The notes: generated by a model not told the origin, from the sequence alone. DNA of 64,000 bases from Eutreptiella sp. 'Long Island Sound 2002' (GCA_964036045.1 OZ038392.1:28903755-28967754); one strand, 5' to 3'. Positions 11,604 to 23,746 are shown, numbered from the stretch's first letter. Numbers and translations are program-made.

Positions 11604-12251
11604 GGCGTTCTGACCTCCAGCGGCCACATCAACCTGGTGGATGCAGCCGAATTCATCAATCCACTCCTCATGGAGCGGATCATCTGCTGTATTCAAGGCA
11701 TTCTCCACATAATCCCGGTCTGCATCTGACACCTGATCTGCCCCAGACACCTGATCCACAGGATGATTGCACCTTCCACGGCCAGGGCCGCGGGATGAGG
11801 GACCACCACCGCCGCCGAACCCCTTGCCCTTGCCTAAAGAGGAGGCCGCAGACGGGTTTCCTTTACCCTTGCCTTGGGATCCTTGGGCATTTCCTTTGTT
11901 TCTGCCGGATTGTGGGGTTTGGCCTGGATTTCAGTTTCCGCCACCAGGGGCGCCATTTGTATTTTTCTGACCACCGGGCTGCCCATCCGAACCGGATGGA
12001 GTCCGATTTTCTGTGCCTTGGGAACCGCTTTGGCCCCCAGGATTTTTGGTTCCACCGGAAGGGGTCTGATTTCCTTTTCCAGCCTTCCCTCCATGCACCT
12101 GTCGGGTACTTCTGTCTGAATTCTGATGGGGATTACTGACATTTTCCCCAATAATCTTGTGATCGTAGGCTGACAACCGGTGATTCTCCGTAGAATGTGA
12201 CTTCGCTCGGTTCGTAGAACTGAGCAAGAGGCAGATGCCACACTCCTGCTG
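11601..12251 (-). pseudogene. B-prime gag C-terminal part
   Basis: Encodes the Gag region after the CCHH finger: a segment STNRAKSHSTENH and a Gly/Asn/Pro/Lys-rich basic tail like that of family B (37766-38400). It ends at UAG 11601-11603. The reading frame is interrupted by indels (the pieces lie in different frames around 11834-12313), so only fragments remain open. Confidence 0.7.
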
Positions 12252-12512
12252 GAAAAAGTGTATTTCCCTGCCAAAAGGTTAGCTTTAGTTGTTATAAAGA
12301 GGCCTAGCGGCATAACACATTTTGTTTTAGTATTGGCCTAACCAAAAAGGGGTGATAAGACATTTTGAACTAAAAAACCAGGCATTGAACAATGGATGTT
12401 GTGTGGACCCCTGACCTCCCAACTGATTCATCTTATACACCATTTCCTGGACTGACGGTGGCGCTGACATTGATCCAGAGCGTATACATTTTTCTATATT
12501 TTGTCATGAATG

Positions 12513-12601
12513 CTTAGCTATCCTAGTGGTATGCACCCTAGGGGGCTGTGGCACCTCTTTTTGAGAGGTCCTGGGTTCAATTCCCAGTCAGCCTAGCTAA
12601 G
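12513..12601 (+). other. tRNA-like block with A and B boxes in family A 5' LTR
   Basis: Closing stem CTTAGCTA/TAGCTAAG, D-arm-like CCTAG/CTAGG, anticodon-like arm ACCTC-TTTTTGA-GAGGT, T-arm CTGGG-TTCAATT-CCCAG. GGTTCAATTCC matches the Pol III B box at 10 of 11 positions. Extra nucleotides before the anticodon arm argue against a working tRNA; it may be a tRNA-derived internal promoter or a captured SINE head. Confidence 0.65.
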
Positions 12602-12715
12602 TAGGAATGTCCCATGTGACATGGCAGTGACCTCAGCGCCACAAGCCATGCCACCTCAGCACCTATGGGACCCCAAACCAAAAAGTGCACATCTGTAGAT
12701 GGCACTATAAAAGAG

Positions 12716-12723
12716 AGGATGCC
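12716..12723 (+). promoter_or_regulatory. TATA box in family A 5' LTR
   Basis: TATAAAAG; the 3' LTR has the same box at 23435-23442. The position, about 300 nt before the LTR end, suits a Pol II promoter for the genomic RNA. Confidence 0.5.
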
Positions 12724-13019
12724 CATGTGGGCAGTTTTTCCATGTTTGTAGGATATTGTCCAACTATCTTTTTATAAATCTGTAGTTATTGTGAGTTACC
12801 TTTGTTGCTACTTTATCTCCTTTCACTGCAGCCCTTCATGTTGTGGATTTGATTATGTGGTCCTTTGCCTTGCAACTGTGGGTACCTTCTTGGGTGATTT
12901 CATCCAAACCTACTTGTTTGGAAAACCTGAACTACATAAAGAAGCAGCAGGAGCAAGCAGGGGCCTCCACAAAACAATATCATCAAAGCAATCAACAGTG
13001 AAAGCCTGTTTTCACTTTC

Positions 13020-13031
13020 TGGTAGCGGAAG
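13020..13031 (+). promoter_or_regulatory. Primer-binding site of family A plus copy
   Basis: TGGTAGCGGAAG, two bases after the LTR end. It starts like the iMet-type sites of families B and C but is diverged. Confidence 0.6.
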
Positions 13032-13116
13032 TTTCTCAGTCGTTGCGTACCTGCAACCCCGTGCAGTACAGCCAGTACGTCGAGACTGACTCCACTGAAG
13101 GACAAAGAAATACAAT

Positions 13117-15659
13117 ATGGACACCAAGGACACTGCCGAGACGACAGCGCCCTCAGTGGCACCAGCCAAGCCAGCGCCAGCGCCCAAACCTGCTGGTGAA
13201 CCTGAACCTGAGGAGCCTGTACCTTTAGAGCCCTTAAGTGAGCTGAGGGATGGTTCTCTGGAAGGCCTGAGAGCTGCCTTCAGCGGTCTATCCGTGCAAG
13301 GACCTGAAGGCAAAGAGAAGGAGAAGGAGAAGCAAGCAGTGGACATGGGAGCCGAAGAGGTACACCCTGGAGGTGGATACGGACCATCCGACGACGCGCC
13401 CTTCGGGAAGACATCTATGGAGAGCGCGCCGAGCGCCTCTGATTTCCCTGCAGTATCCTCTCCAACAACCACCACACTTCCAGCAACACATCCAGCTACA
13501 TCCTCACCCACAAGCACTCCACCTATGGCTGAGGGTCTAGGCTTCACTGGGATGCCTTACCCCAGCTATGGTGTGACTTCAGCCGCAACTGTGCCACCTA
13601 TGGCAACTACAGTCAGCGAACCAGTGGCATCCAGCTCCATCTACAACGGTGTTCCTGAGCCTATGCCACGCCGTTATGAGTATGGCTATCACAGACCCGC
13701 TACGGGCGTGTACACGACTCGGATACCTGGCTATGCAGCACCCGAGCCTGCCCATACTATGCCAGTACCTGGTTCAACTTCCCTGAGTGGCCTACGGGGC
13801 CCTGAGTCTCTGGGTGGAAGGAGTAGAGGATCTGGAAGATCTTCCAACAGATCCCTGACGCGGTCGGAGATAAAAGAGGCTCTCCAAGGAGCCACCTCTG
13901 AACTTGTTGGTGATCTCACTCAAGAGATTCGGGCTAAACTGGAGCCTCTGATTCCGCCCCAAGCGTCACCTATCACCGTGGGAGTTTCACCTCATCGAGT
14001 ACAAGCCAATCACCTGGTGGCGGGGCTGACGAGCACCCTGGGGAGCCTGAGGAGCAGACCGATGCCGAGCCCCGCTGTGATACCGAGAAGCTCATTTATA
14101 CCAAGAACGGCCCAGCCCCCCTAGAGCCACGTGGGGAACTCCACGAGAGCCGAGCTGGACCAGTTCAGGCTGACAGCCGTAAGGGCAATGGTCGACGTGG
14201 AGCCCTGCGGCTCTAGTGACCTAGGCGGAGACCCTTCTGACGATGAGCCGCCATCGATGACCTCTGCCTCGCCCTCAGAGGACGATGACCCGAAGGACCC
14301 CGAGAACCCGAGCTGGAGCAAGAAGAAGAAGAAGAGGAAGACCAAGCGCCCTGATTGACGCAGGTCTCAGGAGGCTAAGGTAATTGCCACCTCCAAAATT
14401 GTGGTGAAATTGCCAGAGTTCATGGGGAAGGATCTCAGCGAGTTCCCTGAGACCTTCGGCCGGTTCCTAAGGATGACCGGCCAAACCCGTGCTAGTTCGC
14501 AAGTAAGGTGCGATCTGCACCTGCAGTGCTGCAAGACCAAGTACCTGGAGAAGCAGGTCAAGCGGATCGTCACGAAGTCCGCCACCTTCGCCGACGTGCT
14601 GGTAGCCTTGGAGCGGCAGTACCCGACCTACGAGACTGACCTCTCTATCAGGGCCGAGATCCAGTCCCCGGGTGTGCTGCCGTAAAACCCCAAGCCGGCC
14701 AGGATCTCCGACCTGCTGGCCGACCTTGACCACTGGCTGGGGCGACTGACGCCGGGTTCCTGCGGCAGCGACGAGCTGCTCTTCTGGTTGGTGGCCAAGC
14801 TCCCTCGAGAGCTGTGGGATGAGTGCCGGTCAACGGCAGAGCGCAAGGCAAGAGCCCTCAATTACAAGGATCTGTCTGTGCTACTTTTGGAGCTGGCGCT
14901 GGAGAAAGAAAGGAACCAGCACCTCAACGCCCTCGTCCTGGAGGAGGAGGCTCTGTGAGCCAAGGCCGGGGGTACCAAGGACATCCACCCGGACAGGGGA
15001 CTACCCCCAAGAATGTTCGTATCGTGAGCAATGTTCGAGATCTCTTCTGGTGTGATGCCAGAGACGAGCAAGGTTCCCTGCTTCATGCCCCTGACTGCAA
15101 TCAGCATGACTGCTTCGTGGTCCAGGGGAAGAAGCAGGAGACGGACACCGGTGGCAAGGCGAAGCTGCCGGACCACTACAGGTGTACCATCACCTGTGCA
15201 TTCTGCATGAGAAGGAAGCACCACGAGGATGAGTGCTACCACCAGCAACGCCTATCGGCGAAGCTTAAGACCGAGAACGCCAGTGGCAAGGGCGGTGGCA
15301 AGGGCAACGCCAACAAAGACAATGTCCAACGCAAGTCCAAGGGCAATGGCAAAGGCGTAGCCGGCAAAGGCAAAGGTGGACGAGGAGGCGGCGACCGCAA
15401 GCCTGACAAGGACAAGAACGCGAATGTGTCCAGAGGGAACCAAAATCCTACGCCGGGCGGGAACCCTGAGCGATCTGGTGGGCAACCCAACACGGGACCT
15501 ACGACCCGTTCCCAGACGCAAGGCCAACAAGAACAAGGGACCAAACGTGCTAACGAAGATGGGGACCAGTCCAATGCCCGCAAGCGCTCCCGCTTCATGC
15601 GCATGGCGTGTAAACTCCAGAAGAAGCAGTTCGAAGTGACCTGCCCCGTGGAGTTCTGA
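13117..15659 (+). pseudogene. Family A gag, plus copy (several stops and a frameshift)
   Basis: The start ATG at 13117 (MDTKDTAETT) matches the minus copy. The N-terminal third is Pro/Thr/Ser-rich. In-frame stops occur at 14122-14124 (TAG where the other copy has a Tyr codon), 14356-14358 (TGA for Arg) and 14683-14685 (TAA). The frame shifts at about 14900-14950. The capsid-like region spans about 14400-14900. A CX2CX4HX4C zinc knuckle lies at 15195-15236, followed by a Gly/Lys/Asn-rich basic tail. Gag ends at TGA 15657-15659. Gag forms the particle and packages RNA. Confidence 0.8.
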
Positions 15660-16559
15660 CAGGGACGCCCCGGGGGGGCCTACAGACCTGGTGTTGTGGG
15701 TACGTATCCGTCTTGGGGGACGTGAATACCTGGGGTACTGGATACTGGGGCCACTATATCTATTGTGGCCAAGAACACTTTACCTTGTTGGGACCTGAAG
15801 AACATCTTGCCTACCGCAGCCATCCGCATTGGCGATGGGCATGTGGTTCACAGTTGTGGGGACTGTGAGGTCGAAGTGCCTATGGGTTCTAGAAGTATTG
15901 CCCATCGGTTCTACGTGATTGACACCAAAGCCTTCGACTTTGTACTCGGTACCGACTTCTTCGTCGAGCACTCCCAGATTCTATCCCTCACCCTGCGAGC
16001 ACCCTACGTCCCCCAAGTGGACCATGGTGACGGCTGGGAATCTGTACCTTTGGAGCAGTCTGAGCATACGTCTAGCTACTTGAGGGTATGTAAGAGGGAG
16101 GCCTCAACCATGATGGTCGCCTCCAAAACAGAGGACTATCAGCTCTTGGGGGATGTCCTAGACCATGGTCTGAAGGAGCTGGGATACTCCCGGGAAGACC
16201 TGAACGTGGAGCTATTCACCAGCGACAAGCAGCATGTCTTGGACCTCTACTGCAGCAAGGGGAAAAATTGCTGATATAAATTTTACTGGCCCTCTTTCGG
16301 GATGACCTACGGGAATCCAAGATTCAGTGAACTGGGGAAGGTCCTGACCAAGGTGGCCCTGGAACGTTCCCGTATGGTCCCGTGTTCTCCCGATTGGGGA
16401 GCCCATGGGGGAAATGAGTACCGGCGTACCCTATTGGACGAACTGACGCTCACCTCCATCCAGGTGCCGGATGAAGCCATCTACGTGCCTCTGGGCCGCA
16501 AGATGCCCATCGGGAAACCTGGATGGGGAAGTATGCTAAGCGTGGTAGACGGAATCTAG
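15660..16559 (+). pseudogene. Family A protease and Dam-like domain, plus copy
   Basis: A one-G deletion near 15730 breaks the protease active site that reads LDTGATIS in the other copy. The open frame 15765-16274 carries the remaining protease with FDFVLGTDFF, then the start of the methyltransferase-like domain (NVELFTSDKQHV). A TGA at 16272-16274 interrupts it. It continues at 16302-16559 with TYGNPRFSELGKV (NPRF 16314-16325), a hydrophobic strand ending CSPDWG, and IYVPLGRKMPIG. The domain corresponds in position to the NPPF domain of families B and C. Confidence 0.6.
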
Positions 16560-17470
16560 CCCCAGTGACCTGGGAGGATCTGGACTCTGCTATGGTCCAA
16601 GAAATTCAACTTGAGAGCAGCCGCTTCACCATGGAGATCCTGAAAAATCAACTACGACCTCGAGACGCCGTGTAGACTACTCCTGAGGGAAGCGAGTACG
16701 TCATGTCTGACACTGTTACCCCCAACTCCCCCTGCCGTGTATCTAATTCCCATGTAGTCTAAGACTGTGCGCTATCCGAGCTACCCAGCTCTATACACTC
16801 TGATGACGAGACTGAGCATGACAGATTTTTTGTTCAGACGTGCGTGGAGGAAGTGGAGAACGCCGAGTACGCTCCCCCACTGAAACCCCTACTCTCCATG
16901 AGGGGAGAGGAGCCCCTGGACAAAGAGTTGGACCCCAGATCCTGGCTAAGAGAGTACGTGGACTCCAAGAGGAGATTGATGGCGAAGAGGCTATGCTACG
17001 CTAGGCCTACCTGCTGCTCATGGCCGTTGAAACAAGGGTCCATGGGAGATGTCTCCCAACTGAAGGAGGACCTAGAACAGAAGATTACCACCTGGCAACG
17101 AGAGGTGGACCTGAAGCTCATGAAGAGCGTATGGGGTGCCCATGTGAGGACCCCAGAGGAGGATGAACTCTCAGTGGAATGCGTATGCGAACCCCCTGGA
17201 GTATGCCTATGTTGTCACCGACCACCTGAGACTGTGGAACGAGACCTTCTCTACGCCTACCAAGGACTGAAGGATACGACCAAGGACGCTGAGCCGGTTG
17301 AGAATCACCTCCCTGCTTCTATGCACCAAGGGGCAAGCAATCTACACTCTGACGAGGACATGGAGGACAAGATCAAACTCTTGGACCCTAGAGTACAGAA
17401 GCTGATCAGGACCTACCACGAGGTATTCGGAGAGCTACCCCCTCCAGCATCCTGTGACAAGCTGGTACAG
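16560..17470 (+). pseudogene. Family A acidic linker before RT, plus copy
   Basis: Homologous to 4394-5380 minus. Stops at 16557-16559 and in 16660-16760 break the N-terminal part; from 16844 the frame is open and runs into RT. No known domain. It is Cys-containing (CVCEPPGVCLCCHRPPE) and acidic. Confidence 0.55.
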
Positions 17471-18928
17471 ATGGACCTCAAGCTGAGGCCGGAGTTAGTG
17501 GGTCACAAGATAAGAAGGAGACCCTACCCGGCTCCTAAAGAGCAGGCCGATGAGATAGAACGACAGATACAAGAGTGTATGGACGCTGGCCTGGTCCTGG
17601 AGTACAAGGACGGGGACTACCCCCAACACTGCAGCCCCTGTTTGCTGGTGGCTAAGCCTGGGTCAACAGCCAAACGGCTGGTAGTGGACTATGGAGAGCG
17701 AAACAAGAAGACGTTGAACCACTCAGGGTCCATTCCTATTATGGAGTCAGCCCTCGAGAAGATAGCCTCCTGCCGCTACAAGACGAAGATGGACAAGCGA
17801 AGTTGATTCTGGCAAGAGGACCTGACGCCCAATGGCCAGGAACTCCTTGCCTTCATCACCCCTCAGGGGAGGGTGTTCAAGTGGAAGGTCATGCACTTTG
17901 GCGTGGCCAACGCACCCGCTCCTTTCCAAGAGCTGATGAACAAGATCGTATCCATCCTACGTCGAAGACCTGTGGTGCAAGAACTCATATCCCGGGGCGC
18001 CCAGATGGAAGCACACATCAACGATGTATGCCTGGGGACGAATACCCAAGAGAACCACCTAATCCTTTTGGGCAAGTTCTTTGCGGTCTGCCAGGAGAAC
18101 CACACGACTCAAGCTGGAGAAGTGTGAGTTCATGCAAGAGACTATGCAGTACCTGAGGTTCGACATCGGCTATGGGTGGTGGACCCCGGCGGCCTCTAAG
18201 GCCAAACCCCTGATGGATGCTAAGGTATGACATGAAGACCCCAAGAAAGGACTCCATGATGTACGTAGTTTCATTGGGGCTTGCAACTTCTACCGCTGAC
18301 ACATCAAGAATTGCACCTACTCCAGCGCCATTCTGACGGACCTCATCAAGAGGACTACCACCTGGCGCTGGGGCCCTCAAGAACAACAAGCGTTTGGCGA
18401 GCTCAAGGAGAAAGTGGCCACCGCTAAGTGCCTGGGTGTGCCTAGAGCACAAGGGGAAAATATCCTGGTGACTGACGCCAGCAATGTGGGCGGAGGTGGA
18501 ACATTGTTCCAGTGGCAAGCACTAGAGAAGGAGGAGTTCGACTCGGCCATTTCTCAATGGGGTACTGATCGACTCACCCAAGACGGTACTCTCAAGCACA
18601 GCTACCCTGACGACAAATGGGTCCTGGTTCCCCTGGGTCGTTGGAACTGGAAATGGAACCACGCCCGGGGTAACTACTCTACCTATGAGCAGGAAGTGCT
18701 CGCGGGTATGCTGGTGCTATCCTCTCAGTCCCGACTGTTGGGGAGTAACCCAGTGGTTTGAGTGTGCGACCAGGAACCGGTCCGCAGTTCCCAGAAGGGA
18801 CCCCCACCTGAGAAGGCTAAGCTCAGACGCTGCTGGACCTACCTTTCCCAGCTACGGCTCTCAGTACATCATATCCAGGCGTCAAGAACGAGTGTGCGGA
18901 CTAGATCAGCCGCAACAACTTCCACGAC
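17471..18928 (+). pseudogene. Family A RT and RNase H, plus copy
   Basis: The RT N-terminal part is open to 17806 (KMDKRS, then a TGA at 17804-17806 where the other copy has Gly). It resumes at 17873-18127 with the PAPFQ block. The catalytic box reads AHINDVCLG, so the first Asp of the IDD pair is Asn, an inactivating change. RNase H is recognisable at 18414-18761 (LVTDASNVGGGG, then NYSTYEQEVLAGML). A TGA at 18759-18761 replaces a Trp codon. Non-functional. Confidence 0.75.
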
Positions 18929-20555
18929 ATGATTCGTGCCAGGTCTGAGGAGCTGGCCAAGGAGGCGTTCAGCCGTATGGATGTAAACCTGGACTTGAAC
19001 ATGACCATGATCAGACCTCGTGATGGACTCCGACAAATGGAGTACCTTAAGGAGGTTAGAGATATCTACAAACGCCTGGAGAAGCGTCTGGAACCCGTCC
19101 TGGTCAACCAGGAACAGTGGAAGCGGGACAAGACCTACCTCTGGCATGAGGATCGGATAGTCGTGCCTAGCGACCGAATTCCGGCACTCCTCAAGTGGGC
19201 CCATGAGTCCAGTGGTCATGTGGGGGCCGACCGTACCCTGAGGCTTTTCAAGCAGTGGTTCCCCTCTATGTGGACGGATGACCAGCTGCGGAAAACCCTC
19301 CAGCCTATCGTGGACAAGTGCCCGTGTCGGTCCTTTAAACCTGGGGATATCGATGCAGGGACAGAGGTCTCTATTCTACTCTCCCTAACCCTGACTGTGC
19401 CAACAGTGTTCTCTAAGTAGACTACACAGAGATGCCTAAGTTCGGGGGCTATGACCTTGCCCTAGTGGTAACCTGTGGGCTGACCAGGTTTACCAGGGTG
19501 TTCCAATATACTAAACACATCACCGGGCGAGGAGACCATCAAGATACTCCTGGAGGAGTGGTTCTGTGTCTATGGGGCAGCCAAAGAGATCACCTCAGAC
19601 GAGGACGTCCAAGTACGCTCCGACACTGGCTGGTACAAGAGAGGTCCCTCAATGTCCAGGTATCAACGGGGATTCCCTATACTCATACGAGTAACCCCCT
19701 ATGTGAGCGACAGATTCGTGTGGTCAAAGGAGTGCAAGACTGAGCGCACCAAGGACTGGGTGAGACTACTCCCCGTCATATCCTTGATGATGAACTCCCA
19801 AGAGAGTTCGGCAACTGGCTACACGCCCCATGAGCTGTTCATGGGACGCCCGGCGTGGTTCCTACACGCTCCCTATCCTGAGGATTCCTACTCCACTGTG
19901 GGTAAGTGGGTGAAGGAGCAAAAAAACAAGGTGGAGAAGGCCAAGGCTATGCTCCAGAGAGAGTTAGGTAGCACCAGTGCAACAAGAATAACAAGCACAG
20001 GGTACCAGCCTCCTACCAAGAGGGAGACTGGGTGCTGGTGCACCACAGTCGGCTACCCGCCTTGCCACGCTCCACCAGCGATGACCCCTACTTTGGACCC
20101 TACAAGACCCTACCTGTTGATGATCGCCGTATTACCGTGCGGTGTTCTCCCAACTAGGGGGGACCCTGGTGTGCGCTGCTCAACAGCTCAAGCGCTACTA
20201 CGACCCAGAAGACCTCTGTGGGGAAGAATGGGCACTAAACAACCAGGAGATCGCCGCTCTGGACCTACAAGGGGCTGCCAGCCCAATGGAAGTAGAAGGA
20301 GAACTCCCCGACATGAATGCCGAGGAGATGGCTAAGGAAGGCTTCTACCTGGTGAAGTCGGTCATCCGACACCGCTATCGCCAAGGGTGGTGTTTCCTCA
20401 CCCTCTGGGAAGGGTTTGGAGTTGAAGAAGCTACCTGGGAACCCTTCTCTGCCTTTGTTCTTCATGAAGGACGCCTGAATTCTGTTCTGGGAGATTACTT
20501 GTCCCAGAACAACCTAGGAGAGTTGCTGAGGCTCGCTGAAACACTTGCCTCTTAG
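18929..20555 (+). pseudogene. Family A integrase and chromodomain, plus copy
   Basis: 18929-19420 holds the zinc region (HESSGHVGADR ... CPCRSFKPGD). The integrase core is spread over shifted frames at 19432-19743 and 19652-20140. The last open frame, 20142-20555, ends in a chromodomain with WCFLTLWEGFGVEEATWEP, matching the usual FLVKWKGF...TWEP pattern, and stops at TAG 20553-20555. Multiple frameshifts show decay. Confidence 0.75.
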
Positions 20556-22967
20556 AAGAAACCTAGGAACTGAACCCTTCCTATATCTTCCTATGTGTGT
20601 GTGAGTGTGCTGATCCTGAGGACCTATGAGCAACCTGCAGAAATGGTGTCCTAATTATACCCAAGTCTGCACCCTTGCTGAACCCGGCAGATGTCCTACT
20701 GGTGGCACGGGGTACGCCCCGGGTCTCTCCGCCCCTAGGTGCCCAATTTCTGTGCTGGCACCAGACTTCCTTGGGGGAATACCCAGGGATAACGCCAAGG
20801 TATTGGATTTCCTACCTGTCTGCCTACTACAGGGGAGGGGTGGCCAAAAGCTATGAGGCGTGAGAACGCCTATTTGCTACGTGGCCAAAACCTTGACTAC
20901 CACTGCCACTGCCCACCAAAAACCCTGATAAAATTTCAGAAAACAGGCCGGACAGTGACACACACACTACAGCTCCTACACTCACTACAGTGGCACCAGC
21001 CATCGAAGGAAGAGCGGGCTCTGAGGCCCAAGCCCTCACCCTGGCTTGCCACTCCTACACACACACGCTACTTGGTGGTGTTGATGAATGTGTCACATGC
21101 CCTAGAGGCCTACCTGTGAAAGGGACAAGAGAACACAGCGCTACTAAGCGACTGTTGCCTAACAGGGACGTCACTACGCGTTTCCCTGTCAGGGCTTAGA
21201 GGGAAGGAGTGCTCAGGTTGCGTGCACAGCGTGGATGTTGAAGATGTCGAACTGCCCTCGCCACTCCTGGCTGAGGTGCAGTTTGGTAATTGTGAAATCA
21301 GCGCCCGTTTGAGCTTGGCTAGAAAAGTCCAAAGTCGCCGAAGGCAACTGCAGCTGCACCAATTCACCCTGACCTGCCCACCTGTAAAGCAGAGGCAAAT
21401 GACTTTGGTTTGAGACGGAGGAACCAAGACAGCCTCCACGTATTATACGCTTATCAGACTGCCCTATAATACACTGTTCCCAAACCGAAGTACAAGCAAG
21501 CAAGCTTAAGGAACTCCACCCGTTCTCTTAAAGAACGTAGGGTGGAGCCCCTGGGTAACCTAAACAAGGGTTTTACCGTGCGCAACACCCTTGGCCTACG
21601 CTTTAATGCGTCATATGCATGCACGGTTATGCACGAGGTTTCCAATCACACTTACCAATCACTTTTTGCCTACCAGTCCACACCTCAATCACGAACTCCA
21701 CCAGGGGTTCGCCCCTCCTGGGCTTACTCACCTTACGTACCGGTGGGGAGTAAAGCAAGGGAGAGCAGATACGAGCCACAAGCAAAGCAAGCGTTTATGC
21801 ACGCGTGTGTATGCTCCAATCAGTGCTACAAAAAAGGGAGGTTGGTATGTAAGAGCAGTTGTCATGGTTGCCCCACATTGCATCGCAGGACAGGACCGTT
21901 AGCCCCCCATGACAACCACTCCCTGGCCGAAGGCCATCGTTTTTGCCCTAATCTCACCTCCAATCATCTTGCAATCTTCTAATCTGTCCCTCTACACTAT
22001 GTTTGTGTTACTACACTGCACGTACACGATAACACGAGACGAGCAATGTGCATGCTGCATACGAAGCAAACAAGACCTGTATGTTTATACCTTGTTCTTT
22101 GAATTCGTTTTGAGTTTCTTGAATTCTTTCTTCTTTATTGCACCTAGAAGCAAACGTGGAATTCCTACGTTTATTATTTATTGTGTGTCTCGTCATTTTC
22201 TTATTGTTACGTGACATACTGTTATAATCTTATTATTTTTGTCTTTTCCGGCGCCCAATCAGGATGCGCTCCGGCGCGCCGCTTTGCTCTGCGTGTAAAT
22301 CCTGGAATTTAAAAATTCCTGTGATGAAATAAAATTGCGTAACAATGTGCATTTAACGCACATGTAGATTCTGGACAGGTCTGTGCCGTCAGAAACATTC
22401 TAGGCCATCATTTGACGGAATTTGGTGTTTGCGTCGATCGTTGCGTGTCTGTCAGTACCTCAACCCTCCGTCCTTTCTCTGCAGATAGCCTGGAGCGCAA
22501 ACAGTGGAGTAGGCCGTTTCAGGCCGAAAAGCTGACTCGTGGACCACTGTCCTGAATCTCAAAACCCCATGAGGGTAAATTAATTTTCAACGCGCTAAAG
22601 ACAGATCAGGTCTTACAGCAGGTTCATCGAGACCCCAGACAGCGTGCCGTGATCATATCCAGCGTTGGGTTTTGCGTATTGCATTGTATTTTGCCAATTG
22701 GAGGGAGAGGGTTGTGCACACATGAATTGGCATGCCCATTCTAACCCCCTACCAAGCCACAGCTGCCCCAGCGATGCCAATGAGCGCAGTGGGAGCTGTA
22801 GGTGTCTTTTATGACTCAGCACAACCTGGCAACTGCCCTGATGCAGCGCCTTCTTTCCAATGTGAGGGACATTGTAGGAAGTTTTAAATAGATGTTGAAA
22901 CCATGGGGGGGCCAAGAAAAATTCCCTTTTTCCTTCAAAAATGCGACAGTGGTGGCCAGCACAGCAC
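20556..22967 (+). other. 3' untranslated region of family A plus copy (2.4 kb)
   Basis: No protein frame is conserved with the other copy. The first ~1.4 kb aligns with minus-strand 1-1280. The rest, 22000-22967, includes an AT-rich stretch and a GC-rich patch near 22245-22295; it has no counterpart in the window. Confidence 0.6.
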
Positions 22968-22977
22968 AAGGGGAGAG
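22968..22977 (+). promoter_or_regulatory. Polypurine tract of family A
   Basis: AAGGGGAGAG immediately before the 3' LTR; plus-strand DNA priming site by position. Confidence 0.65.
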
Positions 22978-23242
22978 TAAGAAAAAGTGTATTTCCCTGC
23001 CAAAAGGTTAGCTTTAGTTGTTATAAAGAGGCCTAAAGGCATAACACATTTTTGTCTTAGTATTGGCCTAACCAAAAGGGGGTGATAAGACATTTTGACC
23101 TATAAAACCAAGCATTGAACAATGGATGTTGTGTGAACCCCTGACCCCCCAACTGATTGATCTTATACACCATTTCCTGGACTGACTGAGGCGCTGACAT
23201 TGATCCAGAGCCTATACATTTTTCTATATTTTGTCATGAATG

Positions 23243-23331
23243 CTTAGCTATCCTAGTGGTCTGCACCCTAGGGGGCTGTGGCACCTCTTTTTGAGAGGTC
23301 CTGGGTTCAATTCCCAGTCAGCCTAGCACAG
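23243..23331 (+). other. tRNA-like block in family A 3' LTR
   Basis: Same layout as 12513-12601. The T-arm CTGGGTTCAATTCCCAG and anticodon-like arm are kept; the closing stem is partly lost (CTTAGCTA versus TAGCACAG). Confidence 0.55.
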
Positions 23332-23434
23332 TAGGAATATCCCATGTGACATGTCTGTGACCTCAGCACCACAAGCCATGCCACCTTAGCACCTATGGGA
23401 CCCAAAACAAAGAGTGCACATCTCTAGATGGCAC

Positions 23435-23442
23435 TATAAAAG
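23435..23442 (+). promoter_or_regulatory. TATA box in family A 3' LTR
   Basis: TATAAAAG, aligned with 12716-12723 in the 5' LTR. Confidence 0.45.
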
Positions 23443-23746
23443 GAAGGATGCCCATGTGGGAAGTTTTTCCATGTTTGTAGGATATTTTCTAACTATCTTT
23501 TCATAAATCTGTAGTTATTGTCCGTTACCTTTGTTGCTACTTTATCTCCTTTGACTGCAGCCCTTCGTGTTGTGGATTTGATCCTGTGGTCCTTTGCCTT
23601 GCAACTGTGGGTCCTTATTTGGGTGATTTCATCAAAACTTATTAGTTTGGAAAACCTGAAGTACATCAAGAAGCAGCAGGAGCAAGCAGGGGGATCAACA
23701 AAACAATATCATCAAAGCAATCAACAATGAAAGCCTGTTTTCACTT

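Larger units (their letters stand above)
9965..12251 (-). mobile_element. Family B-prime relic, piece 1 (gag end to pol)
   Basis: The minus strand is homologous to about 36130-38425 of the intact family B copy and lies in the same orientation. It stops abruptly at both ends where family A copies begin. It covers the Gag zinc region, the gag stop, protease, the methyltransferase-like domain and the start of the next pol region. Two more pieces of the same relic lie at 23747-23778 and 47564-47640, separated by the A and C insertions. Confidence 0.8.
12252..13017 (+). repeat. 5' LTR of family A plus copy
   Basis: About 766 bp, matching 22978-23746. The ends are imperfectly inverted (AAAAAGTG at the start, CACTT at the end). 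It contains a tRNA-like block and a TATA box. Confidence 0.85.
12252..23746 (+). mobile_element. Family A LTR retrotransposon, plus-strand copy with both LTRs
   Basis: About 11.5 kb: 5' LTR 12252-13017, primer site, gag, pol, 2.4-kb 3' UTR, polypurine tract and 3' LTR 22978-23746. The LTRs differ at several percent of positions, so this is an older insertion. It splits the B-prime relic (left flank ends about 12251, right flank resumes at 23747). I could not find a clean target-site duplication. Gag and Pol carry many stops and frameshifts. Confidence 0.85.
22978..23746 (+). repeat. 3' LTR of family A plus copy
   Basis: About 769 bp, collinear with 12252-13017, with the same tRNA-like block and TATA box. 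It is followed directly by 32 bp of B-prime sequence. Confidence 0.85.

Noticed and set aside
12513-12601. A functional tRNA-Lys(UUU) gene
   Set aside because: The anticodon-like loop could read UUU, but about 10 extra nucleotides precede the arm, the acceptor stem is atypical, and the block sits inside LTRs.
20556-22217. An env-like third ORF in family A 3' region
   Set aside because: Candidate frames are short and not shared between the two copies; no signal peptide or membrane segment pattern.
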